A stretch of DNA of 40,395 bases, taken from IMG/VR virus record IMGVR_UViG_3300020317_000004, positions 1 to 40,395 of that record; one strand, written 5' to 3'. Of this stretch, positions 17,814 to 29,800 are shown in pieces. The notes beneath the pieces were generated by a model. It saw only the letters and a program-made list of their open reading frames with translations. It was not told the origin of the DNA and did no database searches. This stretch comes from a virus. Positions within the stretch are counted from its first letter, which is position 1, and every line of letters begins with the position of its first letter. The position numbers and the translations under genes are program-made.

Positions 17814-20800
17814 TTATTTCTCCGTAAATAACCAACCATTTGCGACATTATAGTATACTAGCCCAAACGCCGCCCGATCAACATCAACAGTCAAGTCAGA
17901 ATCGCTTGCTTCTATTTTGTGACCGTTTCTATTTATAGTAATATTATTAGTGTTTGCATTTCCAGTACCATCAATAAATCTAATTTCATCACCCAAATTA
18001 GCCGAAACTGGAAGATTAATAGTCTTGGTAGTAGACGTATTAATAATCAATCTTTGATTAGCAGTTGCCGTTACTGGTGTACTAGTGATTTCTGTCCAAC
18101 TTGCCGCACCAGCAGTTGTTCTTGCTGCAACATAATCACTATCAATCAAGTTAATAATTGAAGCACTGTCTGTTCCACCACCACTTGATCTTGCCGCAAT
18201 ATAAGCACTGTCAACAATGCTAGTAACAGCAGATAGTCCTACTCCAGTTGGGTTAGATTTTACCCACTGAGAAGTATTATCACTATCAGTATAGTAAACA
18301 TAAGTTTCAAGTGCTTCTGGATCAAACCACATAGAACCTACGCTTGGTGATGCAGGAGGATTATCAGAAATTGTTAATCCACCACCACTACTACTTGACC
18401 TTGCTGCAACATAATCACTATCAATTAGAGAAATAGCAAGTGAACTATCTAATCCACCGCCACCACCACCAGAAGTTTGTCTTGCTTGCACATATGCACT
18501 ATCAACTACAGAAATTACAGAAGCATTTATAGTACCAGAACTCGCACCTATTTGACTTAATGCGTTAATAACAAGTTCATCACCAACTTTTGCACCAGCG
18601 ACAAGAGTAATTGTAGATGTATCAGTAGTATTGTAATCTGTACCCTTTAATAGATTTATACCATTTAAGAATACTGTAACTGAATTAACAGCATAACTAA
18701 GAGTTGCACTATTGTTATCTGAACCAGTAAATACCGTTTGATTTGATGTGGCTGTATAATAATAAGATGTAATAGATGATGTGAATGCAGTACTTCCACT
18801 TGATCTCGCTGATACATACGCACTGTCAATTAGTGAAATAGCAAGTGAACTATCTAATCCACCGCCGCCACCACCACCAGAAGTTTGTCTTGCTTGCACA
18901 TAAGCACTATCTACAGTAGATGAAATATCATCAAAGTTTGCTAATTTTATCCAATTTCCAGCGTGAGCGAAATAACCCTTTCCAGTACCATGAACGTGAG
19001 CAAACATTCCATGATATGTTGATGCGCTTGGAAGATCACCTTCTACCGAATATACATTTGAGTAAAGCATTTTTCCAGTGGTAGTAATATTATTACTACC
19101 CATGTCAATCGCACCTGTCATAGTGCCACCAGAAAGAGGTAATTTAGCAGCAATACTATTTGTTAGAGTAGTGGAGAAATTAGCGTCATCTCCAATCGCC
19201 GCCGCCAATTCATTGAGCGTATCCAATGTAGCAGGTGCTGAAGCGACTAATGCCGCCGCTGCACTATCAGCAATTGATCTTATATCTGAAGTTCTTGCTA
19301 ATTCATGCCAATCAGCACCAACAGCAATTTTTGGAAGTTGTGCTTGGTTATCATATACAACCATACCTTTATATGTTGTAGCACTTGGTAATTGATTAGT
19401 GAACGCAAAAGTATTATTATAGTAAATCGTATTACCACCAAAGTCAACATCTCTAGTTCCAATACCAGTAATTGGATTAATGTGTGCTGAGTCTATTATA
19501 CTTCTAATGTAAGGAGTAGAAATAAATCCTTGTATATATCCACTATCTGCTATACCTTTAACATATTCACTATCAATAAAGGTTTTCACATAATTTGAAT
19601 CTGCATAAGTTTTTATGTGACTTGAATCTGCAATACCTAAAATATGTGGAATTGTTACTTTATTAAACGGTACTCTAAGATCAACATAAGCACTATCAAC
19701 AAATCCCAATATCGCATCCGAATCTATTCCTAGAACTTTAGCAGAATTACCAACATTATCTGTAACCTTTAGTCCAGCAGGAGCAGCCGTTATTCTAGTG
19801 TTACCTATGTTTATTGTACTACCACTTAGATATAAATCTTTAAATTTCTTGGTAGGTGAACCAATATCAAAGGCACTATCCAATTCTGGAAGAATATGTC
19901 CAGTTGCTGCTAGTTTAGCATCAATAACAGTTGTTACATATGCAGAATCCGCTGCCGATAAAATGAACGCACTGTCGTATTTTGTATCTGTAATATTAAA
20001 TACATATGCACTGTCAATGAAACCTTTTACATAACTTGAATCTGTAATTCCTTTGACATAAGATGAATCTATATGAGTTTTTAGATAATTAGAATCTGCT
20101 GCTGATTGAATGTAACTAGAATCTGCAATTCCTTTAATAAACGCGGAATCAACATTATTAGCATTTTTCACATATGCAGGAGTTATGAAGCCTTTAATAT
20201 ATGAAGAATCTATATTAGCTTTAAGATAATTAGCATCTGCAATTCCTAAGACATATGCACTATTAATGAAAGTTTTTACATAATTTGAATCTGCAAGACC
20301 TAAGATATAATCAGACGATGCCACAGTTTTTACATAATTTGAATCTGCAATACCTAAGACATAATCAGACGATGCCACAGTTTTTACATAATCTGAATCC
20401 GCTGCCGAAAGGAAGAGCGCACTATCATATTTTGTATCTGTAATATTAAATATATACGAATTGTCAATAAAACTTTTTATATAATTTGAATCTGCCTTTG
20501 ATCTTACATATTCTTGAGTAACCGCTGAGAATATCCAATTAGAGTCAGCGCGAAGTTGGACATAAGAACTATCAATGAAATGCGATATCGCATCTGAATC
20601 TATTCCACCAAACTTTAAAAGATTTCCAGCACTATCAGAAAGTTCCAAACCACTTGCGTTAGAGGATATTATGACTTCTCCAAGTGAAATTGAATTTCCA
20701 CTTAGATATATATCTCTAAATCTTTCAGTAGGTGATCCTAAATCATATACTGTATCTAATGCTGGGATTATATCTCCTACTGCTTTGTGAGTTGACATAA

Positions 20801-23800
20801 TATAAGCACTATCAATATTCAATTCAGTTTTTACATAATCTTCAGTTACTGTGGTTTTTACCCAATCTGAGTCATAAATTTCTGATATATTAGTACCATC
20901 AACAAAGAAACCGCTATCAGCATTTATTTTTCCATTAACATCAAAGAGAAAACTTGGAGAAAGTTTACCCACACCAATAAATTTACTTGGGGATTTGTAT
21001 GTGGTGTATGATGCACCTTCATCCCAAGGAGTTTCCAGAACTAATTTTTCACCGTTTACTTCAATATGACCATTGAAGATTTCTAACGCTGGTAGTTCCG
21101 CTGCGCCTGTAATGGGTTCTTGTGTACCATGTATAACAACTTTACCACCAACAGCAAGACCAATACCAGTAGTTAAACTTCCTACGGTTGGACCTAATGT
21201 TTCAATTGCTTCTTGTCCAGCAGTTACACCAGTTACTCCACTAGTTCTAAGTTGTGTTCTAATACCAGGTCTTGATGGGTTAGAATCCCAATGACTATAA
21301 GATATTTTACCAATACCAACTTTAGTACCATGTGTGGCCTCAAAGCCAGTTGGGTTTGTAAATTGGGCTTCACCGCGACCAAGAGCCTTTTCAAGAGTGG
21401 TCAAATCACCATACTTAGCAGAAAGAATATGCTTAACTCTAAATGCTATGATATCTCCACCAACAACACTATCAAGTTTATCATCAATATAGGCAGAATC
21501 AGGCCAAACTGGGCGAACAAGTAGATTAATAAATTCACTATCAATCATTTCAATGATTGCAGTAGAGTCAGCACCAGATGGATTAGAACCAAAAGAGTAT
21601 CTTTCTGCTACATATGCACTATCAAAAAATTCAGTTGCTGAATCTGGTGTAATTTGATAATTAATAACATTAGTAAAATGATTTAGATAGATGTTACTAT
21701 CAAGTCCACCAGTTGGAAGAATAACATCACCTTGATATGTTAATCCTTCAAGGTTAACATTACCATTAACATCCAGTGTATAATTTACATTAGATTTAAA
21801 CACACCATTAGCATCTGGCCCATATCTCAAATAACCAGGAGTTAAAGTTGCAGTACTATTATCTAAATTAATACCAACAAACTCAAAATCATTCGCACCC
21901 TTATATACAAGATGTGACGAACCACCACTTGGACTTTTTTGGAAGAATGTATCGTTAGTGCTTGTTGTTCTGATATATTCTTTATTAATTATACCTTCAA
22001 CATAATCTTGATCAGCCGCCGTCAAAATCCAAGCACTATCCGCTGCAACATATCTGATATAATTGTAAAGTCTCATACCTTGCATATAGAAGTCATGCTC
22101 ATTACCAGCAGCATCAGTTCCATTAACATTGATTGGACCATTTACTTCAAGAGCATATTTAGTTCCAGCCCTTCCATTTTCATTAACTTTTTCACATTCA
22201 ACATCGTCACCACCATCGCCGTAGGAACCATATGCAGCCGCACTTTTGAATTGTGTAGCAGTTGCTGGAACAATATTAACTTCATCTTGTTCAATTACAA
22301 CTTGACCACCTTGAATGGATAGCGTATTATCAGTTGATACTGTTGTTGCTGTTGTTCCAAGTCCAATACCAACACTGTTCGCTGCGCTATTTATTGCACC
22401 ACCGACTGTAATATTGGTTCCTAGTCCCAAAGCATTTTGACCGTATACAGTAATATTTCTACCTAAACCAATGCCACCTTGATTTCCTGTGGCCCCAGTA
22501 GCAGTAACTGTATTACCGATTGCAATAGCACCATGAGTGGCAACATTATTTCTACCAAGTGCAATTGCTTCAGTGTCCGAAGTATTACCTCTACCAAATG
22601 CTATAGAATGTGTTGTATTACCATTACCACTACCAAGATTTACCTCGTTATCATAACCAAATGCTAAACCTTCTTTTTGAACATCATTTGAAGAACCAAA
22701 TGCTAAACCATTTAACTCAACAATGTTCTGTTTACCAAACGCTAAACCACCATTTGCAGTAATAGTGTTTCCTATACCATAGACCATCGCAGTTGAAGGA
22801 GTATTTGTGCTGCTAGTTGAGGCTCCAGACTGACCACTACCATATACAGAAACATAACTATTACCTGAGTTATTAGAACCGTAAATATTTGCTTTAGAGT
22901 TATTTGTGTTGTCAGTTCCAACAGTAATGCCTGGAATAGAACTTGTTCCAGCACCCATTGTATTATTTTTACCAATAACTACAGATTTGCTTCCAGCATC
23001 GTTTGAGTAACCAATAGATACTGCATCTTGCCTTGCAACATTGGGTAATGCTGAAGTACCACCACCTATTGCAACCGATCTTGCACCTAAAGTTTTTACA
23101 TATATACCCATAGCAGCAGTTGCAGCCGCCGCTTGTACTGAACGGCCCATAGCAACAGCATAATTACCTGTATTTTGAACGTAACTACCAATTGCAACAC
23201 CACCAGTTTTAGATGTGCTATTAAGACCGAAAATAGTACTATAGTTGGCTCCACTATTACCTTGACCAACCATAACTGCGCCTGTCTTACCAACCACATT
23301 ATTACCAATGGCAAAACCACCGCTACCAGAATAAGCATTATATCCTAATGCTATTGATCCTTGTGAACCGTGACTTCTAACATTTTTACCAATTGCTACG
23401 CCATGATTACCAGCAAAAACAGAACTACCAACCGCGACTGATTTTTGTGATGCAGTACCTTGTGATCCAACAAAAACACCACCAGTACCAGTTACTTTAC
23501 CGTCTGCGCCAATAGCAACCGCACCAGTACCACTTGTCACATGAACATTTCTACCCATCGCAACAGCATTTTTCCCATGCACACTAACTTCTTTACCAAC
23601 ACCAACCGCACCTTGTGCGCGACTTCTCATTATAATATTTTGGCCTATGGCGAGAGCATCTTCTTTTTGTAATAAATTATCATTACCAATAGCAATTGTA
23701 TATTGCTTATCTAATTGATTATTATTACCAATTGAAGTTGTATCTTCTTTTTTAACTACACTGTTAGCACCAATCATTAATGATCTATCAGATGTTCTAT

Positions 23801-26800
23801 AAGCAAGTAAGTCTCTACCTATTGCTGTAACATTGTTAGAAGTATTTGGGTTCATGAATGGGAATTGGCCTTGATCATTCGCAATTCCAGTATTGAACCC
23901 AATTGTTATTCTATTTCCTAATGAAGTATTGAAAGAACCCGCTGAGTTAATTTTTGATCCGAGTGATACAATTTGTTCTTTGTTATAGATGAATGAATTA
24001 TTTGGAACTGGAGTGCCGCTAGTATTACTAGTAGGTCTTGTAATAATACCAATACCCATAGCAACACTGTTGCGCTGGGGCATATCAATACCTTGACCAA
24101 AAGCAACACTGTTATTGTTATTTTTAGATGCTGTTATCGCAGATTTTTTGACTTCACCAACTTGTACGTTAAAACCTAATGCTGTTGAGAAATGTGATGC
24201 CTTAGTGTTATTACCTATTGCAATAGACTGATATCCTACTTCACTATCTTCCCAATAATCACTCGCTCCTGCTTGATCTAATGCGCCTATTCTGAGCGCA
24301 CCTCTCTGTGGTATCCACATAAATCTTGCTTCTGCGCCCTTATTAGGAACATTTCCACGAATAACAGTACTAACGTCATTATCTGCAATGCCAGCACCAC
24401 CTGCGCCAGTAGAAATACCACTTTGGAAATTATTGGATAAGAACATTACATTTCCAGAGTCAACAACAAATCTTGTTGCTAAATCACCAGTTAATAAGGT
24501 CTTTGGTCCTATAATAACCGCACCTTCATCATCATAGAAGATTTTCTTTTGAACCCCAAGGGACACATTTTCAATCTTCCAAGGAGTTTGAAGTCTTATA
24601 CCGACATAATCTGAATCAACGATTCTACCAATATGTGAATCAAGATCAAGTCTATGAGTTTTTCGGAAAATGTTTAAAGACTTATCAACATTTACTACAT
24701 CAAAACTATCCACTAATATATGGTGCAAATTACCATTTGGTGTGGTAAATCCTTTACCACCAACGACAGGAGAACCATCGGATTCATATTTGAAAACTAC
24801 ATTACCAGCATCAACTTTTGTATTATCAAATGTCTGGAAATGATTTGATGACCGATCAAAGAAATGTTGAAAGCGTTGATATTTGTGATTTTCATGATTA
24901 GGATTAAGAACATTTTCTCCAAATGTTGTTCTATTACCAGAACCATCGGATTCATATTTGTAGAAGTCTATTGGCTCCCCAACAAACATACGTGACATTG
25001 AATCAAGAGTAAAGTCGCCATTAGTAAGTTCAAAACTTCCTTTGACATGAATTTTGCCAGTGTTAGTTCCAACATCAAGTGGATCAATAGTGATTTCACT
25101 TGGTCCTCTAATCAAAGTTTGATAAGAACTATCAATTTTAGCAGTTTTGATATATGCACTATCAGCATCTAATTGACTAATTCTAGCACTATCAACAAGT
25201 AATTGGCTAATGTAAGCGTCATCAATTTGGGCGTATTTGATATAAGCACTATCAACCACATCCCATTTTAGTTGTTTAATATAAGCACTATCAACATCTA
25301 ATTGACCAATGTTAGCACTATCAACAATTAATTGGCTAATATATGTGTCTAAAATTTGGTCTGCTTTCAGAATTTTTATATAAGCACTATCAGCATCTAA
25401 TTGACTAATTCTAGCACTGTCTGAAGTAAATTGTTTAATCGTAGCACTATCAGTTACTATCAAATGCCCAATTCTGGAACTGTCAACAATTAATTGACTG
25501 ATATAGGAACTATCAATTCTGACGTACTTAATATAAGCACTATCAGAAACTAACTGATCAATTGATGCTGAATCAGCATTTACAAATTGGACAGTTAAAC
25601 TGTCTTGCATTATAACAGGTTTTGAGAATGTCACAGGCTTCAGAAAGTTTAATACTGGTAGTGGTGGATTTTGTAAAATATCAACAACATGGGAATCCAA
25701 AGTAACTTGATATTGCGAATCAATATAGCGTTGAATTCCTGTAATTGTTCCATTATAACTACCATCAGACTCTACTTTGCCTAATAGCCCACCTATACCG
25801 TCACTATCTTGTTTCAAATGTGATCTTGTTCTCAAAGGTCCATATAAGAATACTGAACCATCTCTGATTGATAAATTATTTACTGTTAAACGAGTTGCAT
25901 TTAGATCAATTGGATCAGTAGTTGCCTTAACATTTTGAACAATGTGAGAATCCATACCAACTATAAGATTAGAATCAAATGTGGTTGCTGGATTAATATT
26001 TTGATAATGACCATACCCATCTTGAGTTGCATCAATTAATGAGGCTGGTACTTTATGCGAGACTGTTTTCTTAGGACCAAAAAACCAAACTTTTCCAGAG
26101 TCAACATGAACATCACCGTCAAATTGAATTCTGTTTCTTACTACTGGATCACCACTACTCTCAAAGTGCATCCCACCCTTAACGACAAAACTATCATGAG
26201 TTGTTAGTCTAGAACCAGTATGAGGATATCCTGGATAAGCAGCATGTGCCATGGCTTCATTACCAAGAGTAACATGACCAAATAAATTTGTTGGACCGAC
26301 AATTTCTGTTCTGCTTGTAAGTGTAGGAGTTCTATCTTGAATTGTGATTTTATCACCAAGAATCATACTCGCTGAATCTGTTACACCATAAGCAGATGGG
26401 AATAAACCAGGAACAACATTAAGATCACTAAACACTCTAATTTCAAATGAATCTACAATAGTGAAATCGCGGTCTTTTAATAATTGACCTTTTACTGTAC
26501 CAATAGAGTCTGTGAGTTTAACAATTGGATCAACCACACCAAACAAAGAAAGACCAGCATTAATAGCGAGAGAATTATTAGCATCATCAATAATGTTGGA
26601 GACTCTTGGAATAGAAGTACCGCCAACCGTGATAATTCTATCACCAATAATAATTGATAGTTTAGAATTAGAATCACTCTGAGCAACAAGTTCTGCCCCA
26701 TGAAGTTGTGTATCAGTATTTAATACTGATGGTTCTTTAATATAAACATTTTTAAGTCTATTTTGATTTGTCATTAAGTTGTGAGATGGTGAACCATAAC

Positions 26801-29800
26801 CATACTGTGACGAATCAAAGAGAGTCCTATTGCCTAATGAATCATAGTCAATAAATCTGTTTAAAACTACTGTTGCTCCAGCAGAAGTAGTTCTCGTAAT
26901 TCGTAAGAAGTTAAAATCTACAGAATCTGTAAACGATAATACAATATGAGAATCTGCATCATTGGGTCCAAATGCATTTTGAATTTGAGTATTATTCAAA
27001 GATACTGTTTGACTTTCTTGTACATAGTTACTATCAATTGTAAATACATATGCTTCTTCAAGAACATTATCATGTCCAAGAACTTTTAGACCACCTCTTA
27101 AATGAGTGCTATCGCCAACATATAGACCATTTTTTCCTTTTATTTGACTAGCATCATAAACACCAAGACCATCTCCAGAATCTCTACCATTAAATGATCC
27201 AATTTTAACAGCACCACCAATATTAACAAAAGAGTCAATATTAAAATGTCCAATAGTAGTTAAACCACCACCAATGGTTAAATCACTTTCAACACGTAAA
27301 CTACCACCAATATATACACTATCAGATGTGATAAGTGTGGTAACTCCAGATACTGCACCAGCGACTGTTAAATCACCACCAATAGTCATACTGTCAGCAA
27401 ATGTAACTGGACCAGAAGCATTTAAAGATGTTACACCACTTAAACTTCCAGCAATAGTCACACTATCTTCAACTAAAAGATTTTTTTCAAACCTTGCGTT
27501 ACCGCGAAGATCAAGATTATGAGTTGCTGAGTCGCCTCTTTTATTAATAGCAAGTTTTATATTACCGTCATAATATAACCCACTAGCATGAGTTCCATCA
27601 TACAGTTGTCCTGGTGCGCCAATGTAAACCGCATTGAAACTATCGTGCTTCCAATAGTAATCAGAATCCCAAACACTAATAATATATGCAGAGTCAAGCA
27701 TACTTCTAAAGAACGCTTTTGATTCTTCACTTGCAGTCGAATTCGCTGTAAAGGCTTCTTGCAAGAACTCAGCATCTATTTTACTTCTAATATATGGTTG
27801 ATCAATATAACCAGTTTGTCGCAACCAAGCCTTATTGGGCCAAGCAGTTTGTCCACCACCATCGCCGCTAAAGACAATCGGTGGATTGCTAATATAATCA
27901 TCACCTTCTTTATCTGTAGTCCTGATATTAATTCTACCTTGAACATCAAGTCCTATAGAATCTCCAACACCGCTACTAAAATCAGTGTGTCTGGTATTAT
28001 AGGAAGCAAGTGTAAGGTTACTATCATCAGTAGCATCATCAATGGTAGTTCCAGTTTTACTTAGATTACTAGCGTAAGCAGCATTTCCACCACCATTAAT
28101 ATCTGGATTCCAACCCGTCCATGTTTGGTTATTTGTAAGACCTATCGCTACAGTTTTATGTCCATCGTTTGGATTATAAACAAGAGCATCTGGATAAATT
28201 ACCCAAGAGTTGAATGAATCTACTCTTTGCTGTACATAGTCAGTATCAAAATAACTTACGACAGAACTAAGAATTTTACTATTAGGACGTAAAACATAAC
28301 TATCAAAACTTAAATTACCAATATAAAAACTATCATCAACTGAGTTGTCTAACCAACGAACTGATCCACCAATTCTAATACTATCAGCAAATGTAATTGG
28401 ACCAGAAGCAGTTAAAGATGTTACCCCAGAAACTGCGCCAGCAACAGTTAAATCACCACCAATAGTCATACTGTCTGTTGATTTGAATGTAGTAACAGTC
28501 GCTATTGATCCAGCCATTTCCAAACTGCCAACGCCACTTAAACGTCCACCAATCTGCATACTGTCCGTACCCTTATAGGTAGTAACAGTACCCAACGAAC
28601 CAGCCATTTCCAAACTGCCAACGCCACTTAAACGTCCACCGATTTGCATACTATCGGTGCCTTTATAGGTGGTAACGGTTCCTATTGACCCAGCCATTTC
28701 CAAACTACCAACGCCACTTAAACGACCACCGATTTGCATACTATCGGTGCCTTTATAGGTGGTAACAGTACCCAACGAACCAGCCATTTCCAAACTGCCA
28801 ACGCCATGTAAACGTCCACCAATCTGCATACTATCAGTGCCTTTATAGGTGGTGACTGTTTTGAGTGGCCCAGCCATAGTCAAACTGGTAACGCCATGTA
28901 AACGTCCACCGATTTGCATACTATCGGTGCCTTTATAGGTGGTAACGGTTCCTATTGCACCAGCCATTTCCAAATTCGCGACACCACTTAAACGTCCACC
29001 AATCTGCATACTATCTGTTGATACAAATGTTGTCGCAGTTTTTATTCCACCAGAAAGTGTTACTGCACCAGCAACTGTTAAATTGCTATCCATTACCACA
29101 TTTTTGCCAAAAGTTGACGTACCATTGAAAGATGATATTCCGTTTACATTTAACTTTGTTCCTACAGTAACAGAATCTCCAAATTTACCATGAGTATTTA
29201 CATCTAAATATCCACCAGTTCTTAAATATCCAGTAGAAACATCAAGATTACCACCTACAACTAAATCTTTACCGATACCTACAGAATCATTAAGTGTTAC
29301 CGTACCTTGAACGATAAGATCACTATCTATAATTACACTAGATTTAAATCTTTTTGGTGCTATAGTACCAGCACCACCAGCAACAATCGGAAGTGCTTTT
29401 AACGATACGTATTGCCCAAAGACTATTTCAGCAGTTGGTACGCCATTCTCTGCCGTACCAGAAGAATCAAATTGTGCTGAATCATACTGTGTTCCAGTAT
29501 TACCATAAACATATGGAACAGTACTACCTAATGTAATATTTCCTGCTGCTCCTTTATTGCGAGTTGTCCCTTTTGATGTATTGACACCTACGCGAGTGGC
29601 TACATCAGCAAATGTCGCACCATCATATAATTCAAAACTATCGCCTATCCCACCAACAATATTTTTTATCGCAAATATAGAATCATTTAAGAATTGTCCT
29701 ATATTAGTTAAACTTGGTAAATTAAATTCAACAGTTTTACCATCAGTCAAAATACCATTTGTATTTCTTATGATAACAATACCCGGATTAGATTGTGTAA

